Made by a program: the position numbers and the translations under genes. 64,000 nucleotides of DNA from Variovorax paradoxus (lineage in GTDB: Bacteria > Pseudomonadota > Gammaproteobacteria > Burkholderiales > Burkholderiaceae_C), in NCBI RefSeq assembly GCF_018614915.1, contig NZ_JAGGNU010000018.1:62001-126000 (forward strand), in the 5' to 3' direction. The notes beneath the pieces are model-generated. The model saw only the letters and a program-made list of their open reading frames with translations, was not told the DNA's origin and did not search any database. Below, piece by piece: positions 1-8,919 of the stretch. Within the stretch, counting starts at the first letter, position 1. Each line of letters opens with the position of its first letter.

Positions 1-159
1 TTGCTGGCGGCTCTCGGCCTGCGCGCAGCGCGCCAGCGTGCGCTTGGCCTCCACCGGCGAGATCACGCCGTCCTTGGCGAGCCATTCGATCAGGTGCCGC
101 AGGTCGAGCGGTCCTTCGTAACGGGAGGCGGAGGACTTGGGCGGAGAGACAGCGCTCAT
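1..159 (-). CDS. GspE/PulE-family ATPase, N-terminal fragment (cut by window edge)
   Basis: Only the first 53 codons are in the window; the gene runs off the left edge. The visible peptide begins MSAVSPPKSSASRYEGPLDL and continues into a helical stretch with IEWLAKDGVISPVEAKRTL. I recognise this as the N-terminal region of a type II secretion/type IV pilus assembly ATPase of the GspE/PilB type, but the Walker motifs lie outside the window, so the call rests on N-terminal resemblance only. The start codon overlaps the stop of the upstream spermidine-synthase-like gene in an ATGA, so the two are probably translationally coupled. Confidence 0.55.
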   Translation of the reverse strand, partial: MSAVSPPKSSASRYEGPLDLRHLIEWLAKDGVISPVEAKRTLARCAQAESRQQ

Positions 160-923
160 GGTGAAGTCAATGGTTTGAATACCCGCAGCCACTTCGGCGC
201 AGGCAGGCCCCACCGAGTCTGGATGCTTTGGGCGCGATCGGCAAGCACGGGGCGCTTCGGCCGGCTGGGGCTGCGCTGGGCCAGCACGATGGTGTTGCCC
301 TCGCGCGTGGGCTTGAAGGCCCAGAGCGCATCCTCGCCGAAGGCGGCGGCGATCTTCTCGAGGCTGCGTTCGTAGCTCGAAGAACGGCCGAACAGGTTGA
401 CCGTCATGCAGCCGTCCTCGGCCAGGAGGGCGCGGCAGTCGGCATAGAAGGCTTCGCTGTCGAGCACCGGCGCGGCGGCCTCGTGGTCGTACAGGTCGAC
501 CTGCAACACGTCGACGCTGCCCTGCCACAGGGGCTTGCGGATCTCGACCGCGGCATCGGCGACGATCACGTGGAGCCTGGCGTCATCGGCCGGCAGCTTG
601 AACCAGCCTCGGCATGCCGCCACCACCTGCGGATTGAGTTCGACCGCCGTGGTGCGCATGCCCAGCGTCTTGCGGCAGAACTTGGTGAGGCTGGCCGCGC
701 CGAGGCCCAGCTGCATTGCATGGAGATTGCGCACACTCGCAGCGTCGACAAAAAGCAGCCAGGCCATCATGCGCTGCACATACTCGAGTTCGATCTCGAA
801 GGGCGCATCGAGCTTCATCGAGCCCTGCACCCACTCGGTGCCGAGGTGCAGGTAGCGTACATCGCCCCAGTCGGAAAAATTGACTTCGGGAAGTTCGAGC
901 GCCGCGGCTTTCTTCGCCGCCAT
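156..923 (-). CDS. Spermidine synthase-like methyltransferase-fold protein
   Basis: A 255-residue protein with a Rossmann-like SAM-binding core: the glycine motif MQLGLGAASLTKF, then the acidic strand end TTAVELNPQV and VDVLQVDLYD. This is the layout of the spermidine synthase superfamily. Bacterial members of this size often lack proven polyamine activity, so the substrate is unknown. The ATG at 923 was chosen because it overlaps the stop of the upstream glycosylase gene (TGATG), and the stop overlaps the gspE-like start (ATGA). The three genes therefore form a tight minus-strand operon. The longer open frame upstream is antisense-like and was not used. Confidence 0.75.
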   Translation of the reverse strand: MAAKKAAALELPEVNFSDWGDVRYLHLGTEWVQGSMKLDAPFEIELEYVQRMMAWLLFVDAASVRNLHAMQLGLGAASLTKFCRKTLGMRTTAVELNPQVVAACRGWFKLPADDARLHVIVADAAVEIRKPLWQGSVDVLQVDLYDHEAAAPVLDSEAFYADCRALLAEDGCMTVNLFGRSSSYERSLEKIAAAFGEDALWAFKPTREGNTIVLAQRSPSRPKRPVLADRAQSIQTRWGLPAPKWLRVFKPLTSP

Positions 924-1444
924 CAGACCAGCCCGTGCTTCAGAAAAACCTCGCGCCATGCATCGCGCTTGCGCTCGAAAGTCCACGACGCGTTCGCCGC
1001 ACTCGAAGACGGCAGCGGGTAGACCGGCACGCCGAGCGTCCGGGTATGGCGCGCATGCCTGAAGCTCTCGCCGCCGTTGTGCGCGATGGCCGCGAGCCTG
1101 GGGAGCCTGAGGCCCGCGATGTCGTTCGCCTCGGCCTGGCGTATCGCCGAATCGAGGCTGCCTTCGCGCTCGCAGGCGGCATACACGTCCCAGAGACCGA
1201 TGCCGTGCTCGTGCAGCCAGGCACGGCGGGCCGGATAGCTGTCTGCGCCCGCCGGGAGCGGGTGGTCGGGCCAAATCGCTTGCAAGATCTTCCAGAAGTG
1301 GTTTTGCGGGTGCGCATAGTACTGCTGCTCGGCGAGCGAGCGTCCGCCCGGGAAACTGCCGAGCACCAGAACGACGGTGCGGTCGGAGACGATCGGGTCC
1401 AGGCCGATGAGTCGCGGCAATGTCGAAGGCGAGGCTTTGTTCAT
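923..1444 (-). CDS. DNA-deoxyinosine/uracil glycosylase of the MUG/TDG type
   Basis: A 173-residue protein of the uracil-DNA glycosylase superfamily. The N-terminal motif VLVLGSFPGGRSLAEQQYY, followed by AHPQNHFWKIL, is typical of bacterial DNA-deoxyinosine glycosylases, which remove deaminated bases in base-excision repair in the cytoplasm. The motif AIAHNGGESF and the late PLPSSSAANA segment fit the DNA-binding loops of this family. ATG 1444 gives the usual family length; the upstream extension would read through the terminator at 1460-1481. It is the first gene of the minus-strand operon ending in the gspE-like ATPase. Confidence 0.8.
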   Translation of the reverse strand: MNKASPSTLPRLIGLDPIVSDRTVVLVLGSFPGGRSLAEQQYYAHPQNHFWKILQAIWPDHPLPAGADSYPARRAWLHEHGIGLWDVYAACEREGSLDSAIRQAEANDIAGLRLPRLAAIAHNGGESFRHARHTRTLGVPVYPLPSSSAANASWTFERKRDAWREVFLKHGLV

Positions 1445-1459
1445 GCGCAGAGTAGACAC

Positions 1460-1481
1460 AAAAAAACCCGCCGAAGCGGGT
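1460..1481 (-). terminator. Rho-independent terminator
   Basis: Read on the minus strand, ACCCGC-TTCG-GCGGGT forms a six-pair stem with a TTCG tetraloop, followed immediately by a run of seven T. It lies 24 bases past the stop of the small exported protein (1506-1871) and just before the glycosylase start, so it separates the two minus-strand units. Confidence 0.85.
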
Positions 1482-1505
1482 GGGTCGGCAGGGGTCGGCG
1501 TGGAC

Positions 1506-1871
1506 TCACTGCTTCTTGGCGGCGTCGTGCTCCGCCGTGCCCGGCACCTTCTCGCCGACCTTGTGGCCGGCGCTGCGCATGCCGTCGGCCGTTTTGTGGC
1601 CCGCGGTCGCCACGGCATTGCCGGTCTTCTTCGCGGCGTTCTTGGTGGCGGTGCCTGCCTTCTTGACCCCGCGCTCGGTGGCGCCGACCACCTTCTTCGT
1701 CGTGCGCTTGGTGGCGTCGACGGCTTCCTTGCCGGTTTCCTTGGCCTTCTCGGTCATGGTCGGCTCCTGCGTGGCCGGCGCGGGCTGGGTTTGCGCCGCG
1801 GCCGACAAGCCGATGGATGCCAGGACCAGGGCGAGCGCGGCAGGCAGGATGCGAATGGACGGTCTGTTCAT
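1506..1871 (-). CDS. Small exported helical, alanine/lysine-rich protein
   Basis: A 121-residue protein with a clear signal peptide (MNRPSIRILPAALALVLASI, then cleavage near SAAAQ). The mature part is a repetitive amphipathic sequence rich in A, K, T and G (AKETGKEAVDATKRTTKKVV, GVKKAGTATKNAAKKTGNAV), resembling LEA-like or YtxH-like periplasmic stress proteins. The ATG at 1871 is set by an AAAGGAG ribosome site. It is monocistronic and ends in the terminator at 1460-1481. I do not recognise a specific function. Confidence 0.7.
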   Translation of the reverse strand: MNRPSIRILPAALALVLASIGLSAAAQTQPAPATQEPTMTEKAKETGKEAVDATKRTTKKVVGATERGVKKAGTATKNAAKKTGNAVATAGHKTADGMRSAGHKVGEKVPGTAEHDAAKKQ

Positions 1872-1995
1872 GGGAAAGCTCCTTTGATGAGTTGGAGTGA
1901 CGAACTTGCCACCGGCATGCAACGGTCACTCGTGCAGCAAGGATGACAGCAAAAAAGCGGCGCCACCTCGCTCGCGGGCAGGACGGGCGCTTGGC

Positions 1996-2856
1996 CTACG
2001 CGTGCTGCGGGCTTTGTACCGACGCGCCGATCAGCGAAGACAGACGCGGCAGCGCCGCGATGGCGTTCTGCGTGCTCGCTTCGGCCAGCGCATCGAGCGC
2101 GATGCCCCGCAGGTCGGCCACGACTTCGGCAATGCGCGGCAGCTCGCCGGGCTCGTTGCGGCCCTGCGGCTCGCCTGCCGCGCGCTGCGCCTCGGTGCGA
2201 TAGAGCCATTGCGGCTGGATGTCGGGCGAATCGGTTTCCATCACGATGGACTCGAGCGGCAGCGTTGCGGCGAGACGCCGCAGCTGCAACGCGCGCTCGA
2301 AGGTCACGGCGCCGCCGAAGCCCAGCTTGAGCCCACAGTCGATGCAGGCCTGCGCCTGTTGCACGCTGCCGTTGAACGCATGGGCGATGCCATGCCAAGC
2401 CTGGCCGGGCGCGACCTGCCGCAGGTGCTTCAAAACCTTGTCCACCGAGCGGCGCACGTGAATGATCACCGGCAGCCCGTGCTTGCGTGCGAGTTGCAAC
2501 TGAGTGTGAAAAAAACGCTCCTGCTTGTCGGTGTCCAGGCCCGGCACGAAGAAGTCGAGCCCGATCTCGCCCACCGCCACCAGGCGCGGATCCTCGCGCC
2601 GCGCAGCGAGTTCCGCGTCGAGCAGCGCCAGGTGTTCATCCTGCGCCTCGGTGGTGCACATCGGGTGGATGCCCAGCGCGTAGGCGTCGTTCTGGACATG
2701 CGCGAGCTCGCGCACCGCCGCGAAGTTGGCGGCCGCCACCGCGGGAATCACGCACAGTGCGACATTCCGGGCCGCCGCTCGTGCCCGTATGGCGGGCATG
2801 TCGGTGCCGAATTCCGGTGCATCGAGGTGGCAGTGGGTATCGATGAAGACGGCCAT
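1996..2856 (-). CDS. tatD: TatD-family metal-dependent hydrolase
   Basis: A 286-residue amidohydrolase-fold protein. It starts MAVFIDTHCHLD, whose HxH gives two metal ligands (H8, H10), and continues with VGEIGLDFF, PVIIHVRRS, HAFNGS and the late METDSPDI, the ordered ligand set of TatD DNases. Family members act as 3'-5' exonucleases or DNases on damaged DNA. ATG 2856 was chosen because it places the HxH motif at the normal distance from the N-terminus. It is divergent from the trypsin-like protease gene. Confidence 0.85.
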   Translation of the reverse strand: MAVFIDTHCHLDAPEFGTDMPAIRARAAARNVALCVIPAVAAANFAAVRELAHVQNDAYALGIHPMCTTEAQDEHLALLDAELAARREDPRLVAVGEIGLDFFVPGLDTDKQERFFHTQLQLARKHGLPVIIHVRRSVDKVLKHLRQVAPGQAWHGIAHAFNGSVQQAQACIDCGLKLGFGGAVTFERALQLRRLAATLPLESIVMETDSPDIQPQWLYRTEAQRAAGEPQGRNEPGELPRIAEVVADLRGIALDALAEASTQNAIAALPRLSSLIGASVQSPQHA

Positions 2857-2945
2857 CGGCCGATGATGCCCGAACGCATGCACGGCCGGGGAAAGCGTGC
2901 TACCGTGACTCACCCAAGCGTCGACTTTTTGCCGGAGGTGACCCG

Positions 2946-3932
2946 ATGCGCAGGCCTGCTTTCTACAGCCGCTCGCCCCGCGCGCCGCAGGATGCGGCCG
3001 AGCCTCGGATGCCGCAGGCGTCCGACGACCCCACGCAGGGCGCAGCGGAGCCGGCCGCGGCGGCGCCGGCCCGGCGCTGGCAACCCGGCCGCCGCAGCTT
3101 CGCGCTGCTGCTCGCGCTGTGCGTCGGCACCGCGGCCACGGGCGTCGGGCTGTGGCCGCGCCAGAACATCCGCCAGTACACGCAGAAGGACATCGACGCC
3201 GCCGTGCTGCGCACGCTGCAGACGGCCACCCTGCCCTCGCCGGCCGCCAAGGCGGCCGAGATCATCCGCCCCTCGGTGGTGCGAGTGGTCGGCTACGGAC
3301 CCGAGAAAAAGACGCCCGAAGCCGAGACCCAGAAGCGCGGCCGCAATCTTGCAAAGGGCAAATCGCCCGAGGCCGACGAGCCGCCGGGCGAGGTGGAACG
3401 CGGCGTGGGCACCGGCGTGGTGATCGTCGACAAGGGCATCATCCTCACCAACCTGCACGTGGTCGCCGGCGCCGAGAAGATCAAGGTCACCTTCGCCGAC
3501 GGCCTGGAGGCGCCCGCCGTCATCACCGGCGTGCAGCCCGAGAACGATCTCGCTGTCCTGCAGGCGCAGAAGCTGCCGGACGACCTGATCCCCGCCACGA
3601 TGCGCTCGACCGCCGACCTCCAGCCCGGCGACCAGGTGGTCGCGGTCGGCTTTCCCTTCGGCATCGGCCCCTCGGTCTCGGCCGGCGTGGTGTCGGGGCT
3701 CAAGCGCTCGTTCCGCTCGCCCGAGGGCAGGCAGGAGCTGGGCAACCTGATCCAGTTCGATGCCGCCGCCAACCCCGGCAATTCGGGCGGTCCGCTCATC
3801 AACATGAACGGCGAGGTGCTCGGCATCGTGACCGCCATCCTCAACCCGACCCAGCAGCGCACCTTCATTGGCATCGGTTTTGCAGTGCCGATCGAGAACG
3901 CGGCCTCGGCCGCCGGCTCTCCGCCTTTCTGA
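2946..3932 (+). CDS. Membrane-anchored trypsin-like serine protease (HtrA/DegP-like, no PDZ)
   Basis: A 328-residue protein: a basic, proline-rich cytoplasmic tail, one membrane segment (about residues 51-70), then an S1C-type protease domain. The catalytic triad is visible as H171 in LTNLHVV, D201 in ENDLAVL and S280 in NPGNSGGPL. The protein ends shortly after the protease domain, so the PDZ domain of DegP/DegS is absent. A strong GGAGGTGA ribosome site sets the start. It lies 34 bp upstream of moxR and in the same direction, so it may be transcribed with the MoxR-DUF58-VWA set. Confidence 0.8.
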   Translation: MRRPAFYSRSPRAPQDAAEPRMPQASDDPTQGAAEPAAAAPARRWQPGRRSFALLLALCVGTAATGVGLWPRQNIRQYTQKDIDAAVLRTLQTATLPSPAAKAAEIIRPSVVRVVGYGPEKKTPEAETQKRGRNLAKGKSPEADEPPGEVERGVGTGVVIVDKGIILTNLHVVAGAEKIKVTFADGLEAPAVITGVQPENDLAVLQAQKLPDDLIPATMRSTADLQPGDQVVAVGFPFGIGPSVSAGVVSGLKRSFRSPEGRQELGNLIQFDAAANPGNSGGPLINMNGEVLGIVTAILNPTQQRTFIGIGFAVPIENAASAAGSPPF

Positions 3933-3966
3933 TGGCCTTTCCGACTTCACACCGAAAGCACCGAGC

Positions 3967-4977
3967 ATGAGCACAGAGACCGAACCGACCTCCGCCTCCA
4001 CCGCCGAGCTGATGGAGCAGATCCTCTACCAGGTCAAGCGCGTCGTCGTCGGGCAAGACCGCTTTCTCGAGCGCGTCATGGTGGCGGTGCTGGCGGGCGG
4101 CCACCTGCTGGTCGAGGGCGTGCCCGGGCTGGCCAAGACCCTGACCGTCAAGACGCTCGCCGACGCGGTGCGCGGCCGGTTCAAGCGCATCCAGTTCACG
4201 CCCGACCTGGTGCCGGCCGACCTGATCGGCACGCGCATCTACAACCAGAAGACCGGCGAGTTCAGCACCTCGCTGGGCCCGGTGTTCGCCAATCTGCTCT
4301 TGGCCGACGAGATCAACCGTGCTCCAGCCAAGGTACAGAGTGCGCTGCTCGAAGTGATGCAGGAGCGCCAGGTCACCATCGCCGGCGAGAGCCACAAGGT
4401 GCCGCGCCCCTTCCTCGTGATGGCGACGCAGAACCCGATCGAGACCGAGGGCACCTATCCGTTGCCCGAGGCGCAGGTCGACCGCTTCATGATGAAGGTG
4501 CTGGTCGACTACCCGACCGACGAGGAAGAGTTCGTGATCGTCGAGCGCGTGATCGGCGCCCCGGTCGAAGCCAGCCCGGTCGCGACCACCGACCAGCTCG
4601 CGGCGCTCCAGGCCGAGGCGCGCCTCGTCTATGTCGACCCTTCGCTGATCCAGTACGCGGTCAGGCTGGTATCGGCCACGCGCACGCCCGAGCGGCACGG
4701 CCTGAAGGACATGCGACGCTTCATCACCTTCGGCGCCAGCCCGCGTGCCAGCATCAACCTGACCGAGGGCGCGCGCGCCCTGGCGCTCTTGCGCGGCCGC
4801 AGCTATGCGCTGCCCGAGGACATGACGGCCCTGGTGCCCGACGTGCTGCGGCACCGCGTGACGCTGTCCTACGAAGGCCTGTCCGAAGGTCTCACGCCCG
4901 ATGGCCTGATCGACAAGATCATGCGGGCCGTGCCCGCCCCCGCCAAGCCGCTCGAACATGAAAAGCTGGTGGCCTGA
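3967..4977 (+). CDS. MoxR-family AAA+ ATPase
   Basis: A 336-residue AAA+ ATPase. Walker A is GVPGLAKT, Walker B is LLLADEINRAP, and the sensor-1 region reads FLVMATQNPIETEGTYPLPE, all diagnostic for MoxR. MoxR proteins act as chaperone-like ATPases, usually with VWA-domain partners. Here the next two genes encode a DUF58 protein and a VWA membrane protein, and the stop overlaps the DUF58 start by 20 bp. Confidence 0.9.
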   Translation: MSTETEPTSASTAELMEQILYQVKRVVVGQDRFLERVMVAVLAGGHLLVEGVPGLAKTLTVKTLADAVRGRFKRIQFTPDLVPADLIGTRIYNQKTGEFSTSLGPVFANLLLADEINRAPAKVQSALLEVMQERQVTIAGESHKVPRPFLVMATQNPIETEGTYPLPEAQVDRFMMKVLVDYPTDEEEFVIVERVIGAPVEASPVATTDQLAALQAEARLVYVDPSLIQYAVRLVSATRTPERHGLKDMRRFITFGASPRASINLTEGARALALLRGRSYALPEDMTALVPDVLRHRVTLSYEGLSEGLTPDGLIDKIMRAVPAPAKPLEHEKLVA

Positions 4978-5953
4978 CCGGCGCGCGCGCGCCGCCAACG
5001 ACGAACAGCTCGCGGCCGAAGCCGCGGCCGGCGCCACCGAGCGCGCGCTGCGCCGGCTCGAATGGACGGTGATCCGCCGGCTCGACGGCCTGCTGCAGGG
5101 CGACTACCGCACGCTGATGCGCGGCACCGGCCTCGACCTGGCCGACCTGCGCGAATACCAGCACCACGACGACGTGCGCCATATCGACTGGAACGTCACC
5201 GCGCGCCTGCAGACGCCGCACGTGCGCGTGTTCACCGAAGACCGCGAGATGGCGGCCTGGTTCATCCTCGACCTGAGCCGCTCGGTCGACTTCGGCTCCG
5301 GGCTGAAGGCCAAGCGCGAGATTTCGGCCGGCTTCGTCGGCGTCATCGCGCGCCTGCTCACGCGGCACGGCAACCGCGTCGGCGCGCTGGTCTACGGCAA
5401 CGACGTCGAGGCGGTGATCCCGCCGCGCAGCGGCCGGCGCCACGTGCTGCACCTGCTGCACGCGATGGAACGCCGCGCCGAGAAGAAGAACGCGCCGGCC
5501 CAGAAGGGCATGACCCGGCTCGCCGACCTGCTCAAGTCGGCAGCGGTGCTGATGCCGCGCCGTTCGACCGTGTTCGTGGTCTCCGATTTCCTGAGCGAAC
5601 CCGGCTGGGAGCGCCCGCTCGCGCAGCTGGTGCAGCGCCACGAGGTGGTGGCGGTGCGGCTCTTCGATCCGCTCGAGCTCGAGCTGCCCGACCTCGGCCT
5701 GGTGCCGTTGCGCGATGCCGAGACCGGCGAGCAGCTCTGGGTCGACACGCACGACGCGAGTTTCCGCAAGCGCTTCGCCCGCATCGCCGCAGAGCGCGAG
5801 GCAACCCTGCGCGAGGCGCTGGCCAAGGTGGGCGTCGACGCGCTCGAACTCTCGACCAACGACGATCTGGTGGAAGCCATCGTGCGCTTTGCCGACATGC
5901 GCAAGCGCCGCGTGCGCGCCAGGCCGTCCAATCCCAAGGCGGTGGCAGCATGA
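4958..5953 (+). CDS. DUF58 domain protein
   Basis: A 331-residue cytoplasmic protein with the DUF58 signature: YRTLMRGTGLDLADLREYQ followed by HHDDVRHIDWNVTARLQTPH. A VWA-like segment contains WFILDLSRSVDFG, a degenerate MIDAS motif. DUF58 proteins regularly occur between MoxR and VWA/BatA genes. It overlaps moxR by 20 bp at its start and the VWA gene by ATGA at its end, a clear sign of one translational unit. Confidence 0.88.
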   Translation: MKSWWPDRRARAANDEQLAAEAAAGATERALRRLEWTVIRRLDGLLQGDYRTLMRGTGLDLADLREYQHHDDVRHIDWNVTARLQTPHVRVFTEDREMAAWFILDLSRSVDFGSGLKAKREISAGFVGVIARLLTRHGNRVGALVYGNDVEAVIPPRSGRRHVLHLLHAMERRAEKKNAPAQKGMTRLADLLKSAAVLMPRRSTVFVVSDFLSEPGWERPLAQLVQRHEVVAVRLFDPLELELPDLGLVPLRDAETGEQLWVDTHDASFRKRFARIAAEREATLREALAKVGVDALELSTNDDLVEAIVRFADMRKRRVRARPSNPKAVAA

Positions 5954-6993
5954 ACTTCCTCTGGCCTCAATTCCTCTGGCTGTTGCTGGCGGCCCCGCTC
6001 CTGGTGCTGCTCTATTTCTGGCTCATGCGACGCAAGAAGAAGCTGGCGCTGCGCTATGCAAGCCTGTCGATCGTGCGCGAGGCCATGGGGGTGCGCCAGA
6101 GCGTGCGGCGCCACATCCCGCCCTTCCTGTTCCTGCTCGCGATGGTCGCCATGCTGATCGCCGCCGCGCGGCCGATGGCGGTGGTGGTGCTGCCGTCGAA
6201 CCAGCAGACCATCATCCTGGCAATGGACGTGTCGGGCAGCATGCGCGCCGCCGACGTGCAGCCCAACCGCCTGGTGGCCGCGCAGGAAGCGGCCAAGAGC
6301 TTCCTGAAGGAACTGCCGCGCCACGTGAAGGTCGGCATCGTCGCCTTCGCGGGCAGCGCCAACGTCGCGCAGCTACCCACCACCAACCGCGAGGACCTGG
6401 TCACCGCCATCGACTCCTTCCAGCTGCAGCGCGCCACCGCCACCGGCAACGCCATCGTGGTTTCGCTGGCCACGCTGTTCCCGGATGCGGGCATCGACGT
6501 CTCGAACTTCGGCCCCCAGGCGAGCCGCCAGCGCGGCGTGCCGCTGGAGCAGGCGGGCAAGGGGCCGCAAAAGGAGTTCACGCCGGTGGCGCCCGGCTCC
6601 TACACCTCGGCCGCCATCATCATGCTGACCGACGGCCAGCGCACCACGGGCGTCGATCCGCTCGATGCGGCCAAGGTTGCGGCCGAGCGCGGCGTGCGCG
6701 TCTACACGGTGGGCATCGGCACGGTCGACGGCGAGACCATCGGCTTCGAAGGCTGGTCGATGCGCGTGCGCCTCGACGAGGAGACGCTCAAGGCGATCGC
6801 CAACAAGACGCAGGCCGAGTACTACTACGCAGGCACCGCGGCCGACCTCACCAAGGTCTACAACACCCTGAGCTCCAGGCTCACGGTCGAGAAGAAGGAA
6901 ACCGAGATATCGGCGCTGTTCGCGCTCGGCGCCGCGGTGCTGGCCCTGCTGTCGGCCGGCCTCTCGCTGCTCTGGTTCAACCGGATTCTCTAG
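5950..6993 (+). CDS. BatA-like VWA-domain inner-membrane protein
   Basis: A 347-residue protein with two N-terminal membrane segments (residues about 8-24 and 57-77), a VWA domain with an intact MIDAS motif (AMDVSGSM, then the conserved T and D in MLTDGQRTTG), and a C-terminal membrane segment ending ALLSAGLSLLWFNRIL. This is the BatA/aerotolerance-operon layout. It starts in an ATGA overlap with the DUF58 gene. BatB-E homologues are absent, so this is the short MoxR-DUF58-VWA version. Confidence 0.87.
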   Translation: MNFLWPQFLWLLLAAPLLVLLYFWLMRRKKKLALRYASLSIVREAMGVRQSVRRHIPPFLFLLAMVAMLIAAARPMAVVVLPSNQQTIILAMDVSGSMRAADVQPNRLVAAQEAAKSFLKELPRHVKVGIVAFAGSANVAQLPTTNREDLVTAIDSFQLQRATATGNAIVVSLATLFPDAGIDVSNFGPQASRQRGVPLEQAGKGPQKEFTPVAPGSYTSAAIIMLTDGQRTTGVDPLDAAKVAAERGVRVYTVGIGTVDGETIGFEGWSMRVRLDEETLKAIANKTQAEYYYAGTAADLTKVYNTLSSRLTVEKKETEISALFALGAAVLALLSAGLSLLWFNRIL

Positions 6994-7010
6994 CGCGCGA
7001 CAACGGGCGC

Positions 7011-7769
7011 ATGTTCGATCTGACACACAAGGTCGCCCTCGTCACGGGCGGCAACGGCGGCATCGGTCTGGGCATGGCGCAAGGGCTGGCAAGAGCCGGC
7101 GCCCGCGTCGTGATCGCGGCGCGCAATCCGCAGAAGTCGGCCGCCGCGGTCGAGGCCTTGAAGGCGCTGGGCAGCGACAGCTTCGCGCTGGCGGCCGACG
7201 TGACCGACGAGGCCTCGGTGCAGCAGCTCTTCGACCAGCTGGCCGAGCGCTGCGGCCGGCTCGACATCCTGATCAACAACGCCGGCACCACGGTGCGCAA
7301 GCCCGCCGACCAGCTTGCGCTGGCCGAATGGCAGATGGTGATGGACACCAATCTCACCAGCGCCTTCCTGTGCTGCCGCGCGGCGCATCCGCAGCTCAAG
7401 GCTGCCGGCGGCGGCAAGATCATCAACATCGGTTCGATGATGTCGATCTTCGGCGCGCCCTATGCGCCGGTCTACGGCGCGAGCAAGGGCGGCATCGTGC
7501 AGCTGAGCCGGGCGCTGGCCGCCTCCTGGGCGCCGGACCGCATCCAGGTCAATGCCGTGCTGCCGGGCTGGATCCGCACCGAGCTGACCGAAGGTGCACG
7601 CGCGCAGGTGCAAGGTCTGAACGAGCGCGTGATCGCGCGCACGCCCGCCGGGCGCTGGGGCCAGCCGCAGGACCTGGCCGGCATCGCCGTCTTCCTCGCG
7701 AGCGCGGCCTCCGACTTCGTGACCGGCACCGCGATCCCGGTCGACGGCGGCTACTCGATCGCGGCCTGA
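7011..7769 (+). CDS. SDR-family oxidoreductase (KduD/FabG-like)
   Basis: A 252-residue classical short-chain dehydrogenase. The cofactor motif is TGGNGGIG, followed by NNAG, the catalytic serine region NIGSMMS and YGASK with the Tyr-Lys pair, ending FVTGTAIPVDGGYS. It resembles 2-deoxy-D-gluconate 3-dehydrogenases, but the substrate cannot be read from sequence. It begins 17 bp after the VWA gene, so co-transcription is possible. Its 3' end overlaps the convergent LysR gene by 19 bp. Confidence 0.82.
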   Translation: MFDLTHKVALVTGGNGGIGLGMAQGLARAGARVVIAARNPQKSAAAVEALKALGSDSFALAADVTDEASVQQLFDQLAERCGRLDILINNAGTTVRKPADQLALAEWQMVMDTNLTSAFLCCRAAHPQLKAAGGGKIINIGSMMSIFGAPYAPVYGASKGGIVQLSRALAASWAPDRIQVNAVLPGWIRTELTEGARAQVQGLNERVIARTPAGRWGQPQDLAGIAVFLASAASDFVTGTAIPVDGGYSIAA

Positions 7770-8767
7770 GGCGGCGAGGCGCCCGCGGTCGGGTCATTCC
7801 ATGCGGGCCGTTTCGGTCGCAACGGCAGCGCAGCCGGGCTCAGGTCCAGTTCGGCATCCATCCTGACCACGGCCTGGTGCAACAGGCCTCGCAGCCAGAC
7901 CAGGCCCGGGTCCTGCGTGCGGTACTTGTGCCACTGGATCGCTTGCTTCATCGGCGGCCCCGGCAGCGGTGCCGGCAGCAGCCTGAGCGGCAGGGACTTC
8001 CGGGCCAGCTTGGCGAGCCGCGCGTGCATGGTGGCGATGCGATCGGTGCCCACGACCAGATAAGGCGCGGCCGCGAAGCTGTAGGTGGTGACTTCGATGC
8101 GCTGCGCCGCGGGGTAGCGCCGCTTCAGCCATGCCGCGAGCGTGGGCCCGTCCATGCCGGGCGGGTAGATCACGACGTGGCCGGCCGCTGCGTACTGCTC
8201 GACCGTCAGCTTGTCGGTGTTCGCGAAGCGGCCGCCGCTCCAGACCGCGCAGACGAACTGCTCCTCGAACAGGACATCGAAGGGATGCTCCTCGGGCGTC
8301 AGGTATTCCAGCGGCAGGACGAGCAGGTCGACCTCGCCGCGCTCCAGCTCGCGTTGCGGCGGCTGCAGCAGCGGCAGCAGATCGAAGCACACGGTGCGCG
8401 ACTGCCGGGCCGCCAGCGTCAGCAACTGCGGCATCAGCACCGTCGTGGTGTAGTCGGAAACGATCAGGCGAAAACGCCGGTCCGAGCTGGCGGGATCGAA
8501 GCGGGGCTGCGCGAGGATCGCGGAATCCACGCGCACCAGCACGTCGCGCACGGCGTCCTTCAGGGTCTCGGCGCGCGGCGTGAGCTCCATCTTGCGGCCG
8601 ACCTGCACCAGCAGGTCGTCGTTGAAAAAGGCCCGCAGCCGGGCCAGCGCATTGCTCATCGCGGACTGGCTCAAATGCAGGCGTTCCCCTGCCCGGCTGA
8701 TGCTGCGTTCGGTGAGCAGCGTATCCAGGGCCACGAGCAGATTGAGGTCCAGTTTGTTGAACCGCAT
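7751..8767 (-). CDS. LysR-family transcriptional regulator (NodD-like subgroup)
   Basis: A 338-residue LysR-type regulator. The N-terminal winged HTH reads FNKLDLNLLVALDTLLTERS and then LHLSQSAMSNALARLR, followed by a substrate-binding domain. The sequence style (RFRLIVSDYTTTVLMPQLL) is that of the NodD/NocR-like group. It is divergent from the alpha/beta hydrolase gene across 180 bp that contain a candidate operator dyad at 8845-8859, so it may control that gene and itself. Its 3' end overlaps the SDR stop. Confidence 0.85.
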   Translation of the reverse strand: MRFNKLDLNLLVALDTLLTERSISRAGERLHLSQSAMSNALARLRAFFNDDLLVQVGRKMELTPRAETLKDAVRDVLVRVDSAILAQPRFDPASSDRRFRLIVSDYTTTVLMPQLLTLAARQSRTVCFDLLPLLQPPQRELERGEVDLLVLPLEYLTPEEHPFDVLFEEQFVCAVWSGGRFANTDKLTVEQYAAAGHVVIYPPGMDGPTLAAWLKRRYPAAQRIEVTTYSFAAAPYLVVGTDRIATMHARLAKLARKSLPLRLLPAPLPGPPMKQAIQWHKYRTQDPGLVWLRGLLHQAVVRMDAELDLSPAALPLRPKRPAWNDPTAGASPPQAAIE

Positions 8768-8844
8768 GCGGTGACCTTGCCCTTCGATATCCCCGCACTG
8801 CCTCGCGACCTATTCGCGGCATCGATGCAGCGCATGGACCGAAA

Positions 8845-8859
8845 CCATTTTACTAATGG
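8845..8859. promoter_or_regulatory. Candidate LysR operator dyad
   Basis: CCATT-TTACT-AATGG is a perfect five-base dyad with a five-base spacer. It contains ATTTTACTAAT, which fits the loose T-N11-A rule of LysR boxes. It lies 78 bp upstream of the LysR start and 88 bp upstream of the hydrolase start, in a locally AT-richer stretch. The role is inferred. Confidence 0.35.
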
Positions 8860-8919
8860 GTAGGCCATTCGTAACCTCTGTCAAACCCTCGAATTCCCTC
8901 AGCTCAGGAGACAGAAGCC